Below are positions 55,543-63,746 of a DNA stretch of 64,000 nucleotides, piece after piece (within the stretch, counting starts at the first letter, position 1; every line of letters begins with the position of its first letter). The stretch is from Sphingomonas crocodyli. GTDB lineage: Bacteria > Pseudomonadota > Alphaproteobacteria > Sphingomonadales > Sphingomonadaceae. The stretch lies in NCBI RefSeq assembly GCF_004005865.1, contig NZ_SACN01000001.1, positions 992,001 to 1,056,000 on the forward strand, given 5' to 3'. The position numbers and the translations under genes are program-made. The notes under the pieces were generated by a model, which searched no databases, was not told the origin of the DNA, and saw nothing but the letters and a program-made list of their open reading frames with translations.

Positions 55543-56330
55543 TACGGATTGGTATATTGGCCGCCATTGACCATCAGCAGCGCGCCGGTGACCGGGGCGG
55601 CCCATTCGGACAGGCAGAAGACCACCGATCGCGCGCATTCCTCATCGGTCGGCATCCGGCCGATCGGGATCATCGCGTTCAGCTCGGCATTCCACTGCTC
55701 GGGCGTCTTGCCGCGGGCCTTGGCGCGATCGTCGAAGCCGTGGCGCATCGGTTCGCCATCCATCCAGCCCATGAGCGTGCCGTTCAGGCGGATGCCGCGC
55801 CCGCCCAGCTCGGTCGCTAGCTGGCGGGTCGCCATGTCGAGCGCGGCCTTGGGGATGCCATAGCCGCCCAGACCCACGGTCGGGATGCGGGTGCTGAGCG
55901 TCGAGACGTTGACGACCGCGCCCTTCGACTTTTCGAGGTGAGGGATCGCGGCCTGGATGAGTTCGAGCGCACCCCAGAAGGTGACGTCGAACGCCTTGCG
56001 CCACGCCTGCAGATCGGACTCGGCGAAGAGGCCGACTTCGTGGCGATAGGCGCTGTTGACCAGACCATCGATGCCGCCGAAGCGATCGACCGCCGCCTGG
56101 ATCAGCGCCTTGCACGCCGCGACGTCGGCGACGTCGGTGGGGACCGCGATCGCCTCGGCCCCCAGCGCCTGAACCTCAGCCAGGACCTTGTTCAGGAACT
56201 CGGCCGATCGCGCGCCGAGGACGAGCTTCGCCCCCTGCTCGGCGCACAGTTTCGCCAGCTGCTGCCCCATGCCGGGGCCGACGCCGCTGATGACGACGAC
56301 TTTGCCGTCGAGCAGAGGGCCGACCTTCAC
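55542..56330 (-). CDS. short-chain dehydrogenase/reductase
   Basis: 262 residues from GTG 56328-56330, overlapping the stop of the upstream gene (GTGA). Cofactor loop SGVGPGMG and catalytic YGIPK with serine in NVSTLST; the NNAG motif is NSAY. It acts on an alcohol or ketone in the same pathway. Second member of a four-gene translationally coupled operon. Confidence 0.87.
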   Translation of the reverse strand: MKVGPLLDGKVVVISGVGPGMGQQLAKLCAEQGAKLVLGARSAEFLNKVLAEVQALGAEAIAVPTDVADVAACKALIQAAVDRFGGIDGLVNSAYRHEVGLFAESDLQAWRKAFDVTFWGALELIQAAIPHLEKSKGAVVNVSTLSTRIPTVGLGGYGIPKAALDMATRQLATELGGRGIRLNGTLMGWMDGEPMRHGFDDRAKARGKTPEQWNAELNAMIPIGRMPTDEECARSVVFCLSEWAAPVTGALLMVNGGQYTNP

Positions 56331-57130
56331 AGCTGATCCGTATAGGTATCGGTGCCCGGAATGGTGGACAGGAAGGGCGACGCGAAGCTGACGCGGCCGA
56401 GGCCGGCATCGGCGAACGCCTTGCCCAGCGGCGCATAACGCTCCGCCCACACTTCGCGCGGATCCTCGATCGAGAAATAGACGAGGACGACATGCTCGTT
56501 CGAACCGACCGGCACGTCCTTGGGGCTGTCGCCCAGCAGCGGCAGCGGATCGGCCATCAGCGCGACGTCGCCGGGGCACGGATTGGCGGCGAGGAATTCG
56601 CGGACCTTGTCGACGGTCACGTCCTCGGCCAGTTCGAGCTTGAGCGTCGCGATGCCCGCATAATGGCGGTCGAGCGCGAGTTCGAGCGGCATCGTGCTGC
56701 CCGGCGCATTGAACTCGCCCGCATAGCGATAGAGGCCGGTGTGGACGTGATCGCGCTCCAGGAACATGCGGCCGTTGGCGTGCAGATAATTGACCTGCTT
56801 GGTCGCCCAGGTGTTCCAGTCGTCATGATGCTCGTCGAGCACCCAGTAGATCGCGATATAGCTGCCCTTGGTGGGATCGATATCGCCCGGCTGGCCGCCG
56901 CCGTAGCGCAGCGCCTTGCAATCCTTGGTCGCAACGTAACGCCCGCCCGCGAACTGATATTCGCCGATCATGCAGCCGCTGTAGAAATGGTCGCGCTCGT
57001 ACCAGCGGTTATAGGCGACTTCGTAGCCGGCGCGCGGGTTCACGATGGTATAGAGCAGCGACCCCACCCGGATCGGCCGATCCGCGCGCGGCAGATCCGC
57101 CCGGCTGTAACGATCTTCACTTGCACCCAT
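56327..57130 (-). CDS. unrecognised protein, possible dimeric alpha/beta barrel (EthD-like) tandem
   Basis: 267 residues with a GGGAG ribosome site eight bases upstream. No family identified with confidence. The N-terminal segment AGYEVAYNRWYERDHFYSGCM resembles the NxWYxxxH pattern of EthD-like small alpha/beta barrels. The C-terminal half ends in an EDPREVWAERYAPLGKAFADAGLG segment like a second barrel, so it may be two repeats. First gene of an operon with SDR, thioesterase and MFS genes, hence likely catabolic. Confidence 0.55.
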   Translation of the reverse strand: MGASEDRYSRADLPRADRPIRVGSLLYTIVNPRAGYEVAYNRWYERDHFYSGCMIGEYQFAGGRYVATKDCKALRYGGGQPGDIDPTKGSYIAIYWVLDEHHDDWNTWATKQVNYLHANGRMFLERDHVHTGLYRYAGEFNAPGSTMPLELALDRHYAGIATLKLELAEDVTVDKVREFLAANPCPGDVALMADPLPLLGDSPKDVPVGSNEHVVLVYFSIEDPREVWAERYAPLGKAFADAGLGRVSFASPFLSTIPGTDTYTDQL

Positions 57131-57282
57131 CGTCCCGCTCCCATTTTGGCAATTTATACCGCTGGGTAGCGATCCCGCGGATCGGCCGAAATGCGCGGTG
57201 CGAGGGCTTCCGGCGATACGGAACCCGAAGGGGCGTCAGTAAGCGCCGTTACGAACAGGAAGAGTGCGAACCAACAATCTGA

Positions 57283-57374
57283 CGTCACCCCGGACTTGAT
57301 CCGGGGTCCAGCTGCCTTGTCCGTCGTCGAGGAAGAAAGAAGAAGCTGGACCCCGGATCAAGTCCGGGGTGACG
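57283..57374. repeat. REPIN-like inverted pair
   Basis: Two 31-bp perfect inverted copies of the REP-like palindrome (57283-57313 and 57344-57374) with a 30-bp spacer. Together they form a long hairpin before the enoyl-CoA hydratase-like gene. Confidence 0.85.
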
Positions 57375-57391
57375 GTTAGGGGACGTGGGGC

Positions 57392-58216
57392 TTAGCGCCC
57401 CAGAAACACCGGTGCCCGGCGCTCCATGAAGGCGGCCGCTGCTTCCTTGCCGTCGTGGGACATGCTGGCGGCGACGTTAGTGACGGCTTCGTTCGCGATC
57501 AGATCGGTGTAGCTGGCCGTCTCGGCGGTGATCAGGTTCCGCTTGATGCCCGCAAAAGCCATCGTCGGGCCGGCGGCCATCTTGGCGGCGAGGTCGGCGA
57601 CGTGGGCGTCGAGTTCGGCATCGTCGACCACGCGGGTCGCGAGGTTCATCGTGAGCGCGGTCTGGGCGTCGATCTTCTCGTCGAGCAAATAGAGCGCGCG
57701 GGCGGCGGCGGGGCCGACGATCTTGGTGATCAGGTAGCTGCCCCCCGGATCGCCGCAGCGCCCGGCCGAGACGAAGCCGCCCCGGAACATCACCGTGTTC
57801 GACACGATCCGCAGATCACAGGCAGCCGCAAGGATCAGCCCGCTGCCGACGACCGGGCCGCGCAGCGATGCGATCACCGGCTTCCCCATGCCGCGGATCA
57901 GCGCGAAGATTTCGGCGTCGCGGATCAGCTTGGCGGCGAGCATGTCGAGCCGGATCGGCGCGTCGGGCGCATCGTCCGACGCGCGCAATTCCCACGCGGC
58001 GGCGTCGACGCCGCTGAGATCATGCCCCGCGCAGAAGCCGCGCCCTGCGCCGGTGATGACGACCGCGCGGATCGCCGCGTCGAGGTTCGCGCGTTCGAGC
58101 TGCTCGCGCAGGCCATCGATCATCTGGCTGGTCATTGCATTCAGCCGGTCGGGCCGGTTGAGCGTGAGCGTCAGCACGCCCTTGTCGAGCGTGTGGAGAA
58201 GCGGCGTCTCGCTCAT
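57392..58216 (-). CDS. crotonase-superfamily protein lacking both hydratase glutamates
   Basis: 274 residues, overlapping the upstream crotonase gene (ATGA). Crotonase fold with oxyanion-hole elements FCAGHDLSG and VVGSGLILAAACD. The two catalytic glutamates of enoyl-CoA hydratase (GGGCE and PEI in rat) correspond to I128 and F148 here. An aspartate in GDPGGSY follows. So it is unlikely to hydrate a simple enoyl-CoA; isomerase, hydrolase or ring-cleaving activity is possible. CoA ester substrate inferred from context. Confidence 0.82.
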   Translation of the reverse strand: MSETPLLHTLDKGVLTLTLNRPDRLNAMTSQMIDGLREQLERANLDAAIRAVVITGAGRGFCAGHDLSGVDAAAWELRASDDAPDAPIRLDMLAAKLIRDAEIFALIRGMGKPVIASLRGPVVGSGLILAAACDLRIVSNTVMFRGGFVSAGRCGDPGGSYLITKIVGPAAARALYLLDEKIDAQTALTMNLATRVVDDAELDAHVADLAAKMAAGPTMAFAGIKRNLITAETASYTDLIANEAVTNVAASMSHDGKEAAAAFMERRAPVFLGR

Positions 58217-59025
58217 GCCTTCTTCAGCTCCTCAAGGCCCATCAGGACCATATAGTCGTTCTGGACGAGCGCGCTGGCATGGCCGAGCTGGTGGATGTCG
58301 AAGCACGCCTGGAGCGCCGATTGCTGCCCCATGATGTCGGTGGTGACGTTGACGGCGCGCTTGGCCATTGCGAGCGCGTGGGGCGGCATCTTGGCGATTT
58401 GCTGCGCGAGCTTATCGACTTCGGCCCACAGCTGATCGGCGGCAACGACGCGGTTGACCATGCCCAGCTTCTCGGCGGTCGCGGCGTCGATCGCGCCTGC
58501 GGTGAACAGCATCTCCTTCGCCTTGCGCGCGCCCAGTTCCCAGGTGTGGGCGTGATATTCGACCCCGCCGATCCCCATGCGGACCACCGGATCGCTGAAC
58601 TTGGCGTTATCGGCGGCGACGATCAGGTCGCACGGCCAGGCGAGCATCAGGCCGCCCGCAATGCACGCGCCCTGCACGGCGGCGATCGATGGCTTGGGCA
58701 CATCCCGCCATTTGCGCGAGAAGCCCAGATAATGCTTCGCCTCCCAATTGTGCAGGTTGAGCAGGCCGGTCTTGCGGAAATCGCCGCTGATCTCGGCATA
58801 GCTCTTGGCGTTCGCCTCGCTCTGCGACAGATCGTGCCCAGCGGAGAAATGCGGGCCGTTGGCGCGCAGGACGATGACCTTCACCTCCTTGTCCTCGGCC
58901 GCCTTCGTCCACAGCGAGTCGAGCAGTTCGAGGAAGGGCTGATCCTGCGCGTTGCGCTGTTCGGGGCGATTGAGGGTGATCGTCGCGACCTTGTCTGCGA
59001 CTTCGTAAAGAATGACGTCTTCCAT
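58213..59025 (-). CDS. crotonase-superfamily protein, second copy, also without the catalytic glutamates
   Basis: 270 residues from ATG 59023-59025 with a GGAGGG ribosome site. Oxyanion-hole elements FSAGHDLSQSE and ACIAGGLMLAWPCD. The positions of the two hydratase glutamates are M127 and V147. A GIGGVEYHAH segment follows (E156, H158, H160), which could supply other catalytic groups. Together with the downstream crotonase this is a tandem paralogous pair that probably acts on CoA esters by other chemistry than hydration. Confidence 0.82.
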   Translation of the reverse strand: MEDVILYEVADKVATITLNRPEQRNAQDQPFLELLDSLWTKAAEDKEVKVIVLRANGPHFSAGHDLSQSEANAKSYAEISGDFRKTGLLNLHNWEAKHYLGFSRKWRDVPKPSIAAVQGACIAGGLMLAWPCDLIVAADNAKFSDPVVRMGIGGVEYHAHTWELGARKAKEMLFTAGAIDAATAEKLGMVNRVVAADQLWAEVDKLAQQIAKMPPHALAMAKRAVNVTTDIMGQQSALQACFDIHQLGHASALVQNDYMVLMGLEELKKA

Positions 59026-59295
59026 GATCCTGCCCTCCAACTCCGTGGCCGCCTGATAGCCATGCCCGGCGGACGCCCGCACGGCCCGCGCCGTCGATTC
59101 CGGCCCTTCGGAATCCCGGCCGCTATTTTCGCTGTCGATCCTACCCCCAAACGGGGGCGGAAAAAGCGCGGATTATCGCGCCATATAGTTGCCGGGCTCG
59201 CGCCGACTCGGTTTGACGACCGATCTGGCGCGGATCATATTGGAGCGAGGTGAGGCACCAAAGAGTCGCCCGCCTTTAGGATGTGGGAGAGGGAC
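59026..59295. other. divergent region crotonase / IclR
   Basis: About 270 bp with AT-richer patches (59110-59250) where promoters should be. No convincing inverted repeat was found. Confidence 0.35.
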
Positions 59296-60108
59296 ATGGG
59301 TGAATGCACCGCCATCACCGCCCAGCGCCCGTTGGGTGCAGGCGACCGTGCCAGCGTGAAATCGGCGCTCCGCGCGCTTGATGTGATCGAATATTTCTCC
59401 GCCAACACAGCGCCCGCGCGCACCGTGGACGTCAGCGAGGCTTTGGGGATCCCCAACAGCAGCGCCGACGAAATCCTGCGCACGCTCGCCAAGCGCGGCT
59501 ATCTCTGCTTCAACCGCACGACCAAGCGTTATGCGCCGTCCTACAAGATCGTCGGCACCGCCAATGCGATCGAGCAGGGCTTTTTCGGCGGCGATCGGCT
59601 GCGCAGCCTGATGACCAAGCTGCGCGACGAGACGGGCGCCACGGTGTGCCTGACCACGCAGAACGATTGCTGGATCGAAAGCGTCGCCGAAGTGCGCGGC
59701 GACTGGCAGGGGCATACCCAGCCGCTCGATTTCGAACGCGAGCTGATCTGCTACGGCGACGACGGCTGGCGCCCGGCGACCAACTTTTCGGGCGCTCTGC
59801 TCGCGTGGCACAGCAATGGCGAGATCATCGAACTCGCCGATCGTTCACGCGAGATCGGCATCGGCCCGCGTGCGCCGTCGCTGATGAAGGAACTGATCGA
59901 CCGCGTCAGCCGCATCCGCGCGCGGGGCTTCGCCTTGTGCCAGCGCAACGACACAGTGCAGGTCGACTCGATCGCCTGCCCGCTGCGCGTGCCCAATGCG
60001 GTGACGCCCTTCGCGATCGGCATTCTCGGCCAGCACCTGTTCGATAATGAACGGGACAAGGCGAAGATGGTGTCGACCGTGCAGGCGGTGATCGGCGGGC
60101 GGGCCTGA
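59296..60108 (+). CDS. IclR family transcriptional regulator
   Basis: 270 residues from ATG 59296 with a GGGAGAGG ribosome site; an ATG at 59281 overlaps that site. Winged helix KSALRALDVIEYFSANTAPARTVDVSEALGIPNSSADEILRTLAKRGYLCFNR, then the IclR effector domain. Divergent from the crotonase pair and next to the acyl-CoA dehydrogenase; it probably controls one or both. Confidence 0.83.
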   Translation: MGECTAITAQRPLGAGDRASVKSALRALDVIEYFSANTAPARTVDVSEALGIPNSSADEILRTLAKRGYLCFNRTTKRYAPSYKIVGTANAIEQGFFGGDRLRSLMTKLRDETGATVCLTTQNDCWIESVAEVRGDWQGHTQPLDFERELICYGDDGWRPATNFSGALLAWHSNGEIIELADRSREIGIGPRAPSLMKELIDRVSRIRARGFALCQRNDTVQVDSIACPLRVPNAVTPFAIGILGQHLFDNERDKAKMVSTVQAVIGGRA

Positions 60109-60131
60109 CCCTGATCTGATCTAACCTAATT

Positions 60132-60216
60132 CGTCACCCCGGACTTGATCCGGGGTCCCGCTTTTAGCCGAAGAAGGCAAAAGAAGCGGGACCCCGGGTC
60201 AAGCCCGGGGTGACGT
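60132..60216. repeat. REPIN-like inverted pair, second
   Basis: Two imperfect inverted copies of the REP-like palindrome (about 60132-60165 and 60182-60216), separated by a short spacer. It lies between the convergent IclR and acyl-CoA dehydrogenase genes. Confidence 0.8.
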
Positions 60217-60231
60217 TGTTCTGTGGCGGTG

Positions 60232-62313
60232 TCAGCTCGCCCGCGGCAATCCCAGCGCCTGTTCGGCGATGATCCCGCGGTGGACTTCGCTGGTGCCGCC
60301 GTAGATCGTCTGGCCGATCGCCTGGCGTTGCTTCTCCTCGATCTCCGCGAGCGCGGGGGTGGCGTGGAGGAGCGAGGCGGGGGCGGTGAGGGCGACGAGG
60401 TCGGCGCCGTCCTCGACGAAGATTTCGGTCGAGAACATCTTCGCCATCGGCCCGGTCCAGCGGGTCGCCTTGCCATTTTCGCCCGCCCAGGTCGCGCGGC
60501 GGCTCATCACGTCGGCGAGCGCCAGACGCGTCGCGGACTTGGCGAGGCGGGCGCGGGTCACGCGGTCGTCGATCGGCTTCGCGCCGTCCGCGCCCGGCGT
60601 CTTCGCCCAGTTCAGCGCCGCGTCGATCAGGCTGTAGTGGAAGACGTGATAGCCCTCACCGCCATGTTCGATCGACATGGCCGCCGCCATCACCTGCAGC
60701 CCGCCGTCGACCTCGCCCAGCCGATAGCGGTCGGGGATGCGGACATTGTCGTAGAAGGTGATGTTGGTGCGTTCGTCCTGCATCGTGTGGACCGGCTGGA
60801 TATCGACGCCGGGCAGCGTCATCGGCACGAGGAAGATCGTCAGCCCGCGATGCTTGGTCTGCTGCGGATCGGTGCGCGCAAGCATCAGGACATAATCGGC
60901 CAGATGCGCGCCGGTGGTGAACATCTTCTGCCCGTTGATGATCCAGTCATCCCCGTCGCGATCGGCGCGGGTGCGGGCGGCATACATGTCCGAACCCGAT
61001 TCCGGTTCGGTGAAGCCCAGACACGACAAAGCCTCGCCGCTGCGCAGGCGCGGCAGCACTTCGGCCTTCAGTTCGGGCGAACCGAACTTCATCGTCATGT
61101 ACGCGCCCATATTGGTGATGCCGACGGGGATGCGGCCCCAGCGATATTCCTCGAACGCGCGGCCGAGTGCGGTGATCTCCAGCCCGCCCGCATCCTCGCC
61201 GCCGAACTCCTTCGGCCAGTCGGGGAAGAGCAGCCCGGCGGCGCCCAGTTTCTTGTGGAAATCGGGATCGTGGCCGTCGGTGCCGTGATGCGCCTTGGCG
61301 CGCAGTTCGGGCGTCATTTCCGCGTCGAAGAAGGCGCGGACGCGCGCGGCCAGCGCCTCGGCCTTCGCGCCGAAGCCGAAGTCGATCCCCGGATCGCCCG
61401 CATCGGGGAGGGCGGGGGTGACGCCGGCCCACAGGCGATCGCCCGCTTCGGCCAGTTGCAGTTCGGGATCGCCGCCGATCAGCGCGCGATGCTGGATCGC
61501 CGCGAAATAGAGGCTGATGTCATATTCGAGGCTGAGGCCGTAACCGCCGAAGGTGCGCAGCGCGCGGCGGACGGCGGTGCGCGCGGCGGTCGCCGTCCAC
61601 CATGTCAGCATTGCGGGCAGGGCGGCGGCATCGTCGGTCTTCTGGGCGATCGACCAGATGGCGCGCCACAGCAGCAGGCGTGCGGCCTCCAGATCGGTGG
61701 CCGAGTTGGCGAGCGGATGCGCGATCGCCTGAAACGATCCGATCGGGCGGCCGAATTGCGATCGTTCGCGCGCATAATCCGACGCGAGTTCGAGCGAGCG
61801 GACCCCCGCACCGATCAGCCAGCTGGCGCGCAGCAGCCCGCGCTCGATCGTCGCGGCTTCGAAGGCGCGGACGGCCTCGGCCCCCTCGGCCAGCACCGTC
61901 TCCCCCGCGACGATGCGATCGCCGTCACGGCGCAGCAGGACGGCATCGTCGCCGCCCGCTTCATGCGCGCCGAGCAGGACGGGCGCCTTGTCCATCCCCT
62001 CCAGCAGCGCATCGGCGCCGATGGCCGCGAGCAGGCGGGCGGCGGCGATGCCATCCTCGATCGGAATCGGCGAAAGCTGGCGTCCGGCCTCCTCGCACAG
62101 CAGGGCCGCATCGAGCAGGCCGGCGTCGAGACCGCCCTTCGCCTCGGGCACGCGCACGCCCAGAAAGCCGAGATCGGCGGCGGCGCGCCACAATTTGGCG
62201 GAAAACCGTGCCGGTTCGATCGCGCGGACATGCGCCGGCCCCGCTTCGTCTTCAAAGAAGCGGCGCGCGGTTTCGCGCATCATGGTCTGCTGTTCGGTCA
62301 GATCGAGATTCAT
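60232..62313 (-). CDS. fused double acyl-CoA dehydrogenase (FadE34/ChsE3-like)
   Basis: 693 residues from ATG 62311-62313. Two acyl-CoA dehydrogenase units in one chain: residues 1 to about 325 (MNLDLTEQQTMMRETARRFF, then ASDYARERSQFGRPIGSFQAIAH) and about 330-693, a full unit with GFTEPESGSD and IYGGTSEVHRGIIAEQALGLP. The familiar catalytic YEGT glutamate is GGT here; some ACADs use a glutamate elsewhere. The layout matches mycobacterial FadE34, which oxidises sterol side-chain CoA esters. It would make the enoyl-CoA for the crotonase-like genes. Confidence 0.87.
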   Translation of the reverse strand: MNLDLTEQQTMMRETARRFFEDEAGPAHVRAIEPARFSAKLWRAAADLGFLGVRVPEAKGGLDAGLLDAALLCEEAGRQLSPIPIEDGIAAARLLAAIGADALLEGMDKAPVLLGAHEAGGDDAVLLRRDGDRIVAGETVLAEGAEAVRAFEAATIERGLLRASWLIGAGVRSLELASDYARERSQFGRPIGSFQAIAHPLANSATDLEAARLLLWRAIWSIAQKTDDAAALPAMLTWWTATAARTAVRRALRTFGGYGLSLEYDISLYFAAIQHRALIGGDPELQLAEAGDRLWAGVTPALPDAGDPGIDFGFGAKAEALAARVRAFFDAEMTPELRAKAHHGTDGHDPDFHKKLGAAGLLFPDWPKEFGGEDAGGLEITALGRAFEEYRWGRIPVGITNMGAYMTMKFGSPELKAEVLPRLRSGEALSCLGFTEPESGSDMYAARTRADRDGDDWIINGQKMFTTGAHLADYVLMLARTDPQQTKHRGLTIFLVPMTLPGVDIQPVHTMQDERTNITFYDNVRIPDRYRLGEVDGGLQVMAAAMSIEHGGEGYHVFHYSLIDAALNWAKTPGADGAKPIDDRVTRARLAKSATRLALADVMSRRATWAGENGKATRWTGPMAKMFSTEIFVEDGADLVALTAPASLLHATPALAEIEEKQRQAIGQTIYGGTSEVHRGIIAEQALGLPRAS

Positions 62314-62497
62314 GCTATATCCTGGAAAATCGATCGGGCTTTCCCCGCCCGCGCCGCCCGCTGTCAAACGGCAGGCCGGGCAGTTCCGTGCTTGTGGAAC
62401 CGGGCGTCGAAACGTGGATGGCGGGTGCCCGAGCATAATAGGGCGAACGGGTGACGTTGCGCTTTTTGCGCGCCCAGGGGCCTCACGGAGAGAACCG
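62314..62497. other. divergent promoter region acyl-CoA dehydrogenase / amidohydrolase
   Basis: 184 bp between the two gene starts. It should carry both promoters. No clear repeats or operators were found. Confidence 0.35.
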
Positions 62498-63685
62498 ATG
62501 AATCGTATGCTTCCCTTCCCCGTCTATGACGCGGACAATCACTTTTACGAGCCGGAGGACGCGATCCTCCGCAACCTGCCGTCCAAGTGGCATGGCGAGC
62601 TGCAGTTCGTGGAGATCAAGGGCCGCAAGAAGCTCGCCATCGGCGGGCAGATCTCGCAATACATGCCCAACCCGACCTTCGAGCGCGTGGCCGCGCCGGG
62701 TTCGCACCTCGATTACTATAAGGGCAAGAACCCCGAAGGTAAGACGATCCGCGAAATGGGCGGCAAGCCGATCTCGCCGCCGGACAGCTTCCGCTACGGC
62801 AAGGATCGCATGAGCGTCCTCGACGAGCAGGGCGTGCACGCGGCGATGTTCTTCCCGACGTTGTTCTCGGCGATCGAGAACCGCATGTCGTACAACCACG
62901 ATTTGCTGCACGACGCGCTCCACTCGCTGAACCTGTGGACCAGCGAGGAATGGGGCTTCGCGCGCGACAACCGCATGTTCGGCGTGCCGATCATCTCGCT
63001 GGCCGACATGAACCGCGCCACCGCCGAGCTGGACTGGATCCTGAAGCAGGGCGCGCGCACCGTGTGCATCCGCCCGTCCCCGGTGCCGGGCTATCGCGGT
63101 TCGCGGTCGATGGGCCTGCCGGAGTTCGATCCCTTCTGGGCGCGGATCAACGAGGCGAAGATCTTCGTGTCGATCCACGCGGCCGACACCGACTATAACA
63201 AGCTGATCGAGATGTGGACCGGCGGTGGCGAATGGCTGCCGTTCGAACCGAGCCCGCTGGTCGAATGCCTGCGCACGATCGACCGCGCGATTTCGGATAC
63301 GCTGGCCGCGATCATCTGCGACGGCGTGTTCGATCGCTTCAAGGACGTCCGCGTCGTCAGCGTCGAAAATGGCGCGACCTGGGTGCCTTCGCTGCTGCAG
63401 ACGCTCAACTACGTCCACAGCAAGATGCCGCAGAAGTTCAAGCGCCACCCGGTCGAGGCGTTCCACGAACATATCTTCATCGCGCCGTTCGCCGAGGACA
63501 ATTTCCTCGAGCTGGCCAAGCATGTCGATACGAAGCGCATCCTGTTCGGCAGCGACTGGCCGCACCCTGAAGGCACGGCCACCCCGCTCGACTTCCTTGA
63601 CGAACTCGAGGGGCTGAACATGGGCCAGGTCGAACAGATCATGAGCAGCAACCTCAAGGGTCTGCTCGAAGGCAAGCGCGACTAA
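62498..63685 (+). CDS. amidohydrolase-2 family protein
   Basis: 395 residues from ATG 62498 with a GGAGAG ribosome site. TIM-barrel hydrolase: YDADNHFYEP (D11, D13, H15) at the N-terminus, the middle histidine in KIFVSIHAADTDYNKL, and FGSDWPHPEG with the final metal aspartate. The first-motif HxH is DxDxH as in the gene at 42356. A ring-hydrolase or decarboxylase acting on a CoA ester or aromatic acid is possible; the substrate is not known. A clear terminator follows. Confidence 0.83.
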   Translation: MNRMLPFPVYDADNHFYEPEDAILRNLPSKWHGELQFVEIKGRKKLAIGGQISQYMPNPTFERVAAPGSHLDYYKGKNPEGKTIREMGGKPISPPDSFRYGKDRMSVLDEQGVHAAMFFPTLFSAIENRMSYNHDLLHDALHSLNLWTSEEWGFARDNRMFGVPIISLADMNRATAELDWILKQGARTVCIRPSPVPGYRGSRSMGLPEFDPFWARINEAKIFVSIHAADTDYNKLIEMWTGGGEWLPFEPSPLVECLRTIDRAISDTLAAIICDGVFDRFKDVRVVSVENGATWVPSLLQTLNYVHSKMPQKFKRHPVEAFHEHIFIAPFAEDNFLELAKHVDTKRILFGSDWPHPEGTATPLDFLDELEGLNMGQVEQIMSSNLKGLLEGKRD

Positions 63686-63708
63686 GCGACGCCGGATCGA
63701 AGGAAACG

Positions 63709-63742
63709 GGCCGGGGCGTGACCATCACGTCCCGGCCTTTTT
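63709..63742 (+). terminator. rho-independent terminator
   Basis: GGCCGGGGCGTGA-CCA-TCACGTCCCGGCC followed by TTTTT: a 13-base arm pair with one mismatch and a T tract, 23 bp after the amidohydrolase stop. It also faces the end of the next, convergent gene. Confidence 0.85.
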
Positions 63743-63746
63743 CGTG

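Noticed and set aside
51339-60216. Repeated CCCCGGA..TCCGGGG sequences as a CRISPR array
   Set aside because: Copies are single or inverted pairs many kilobases apart, without regular spacers or cas genes.
60223-62454. A 743-codon forward open frame opposite the fused acyl-CoA dehydrogenase
   Set aside because: The reverse frame has two acyl-CoA dehydrogenase signatures; the forward one has none.
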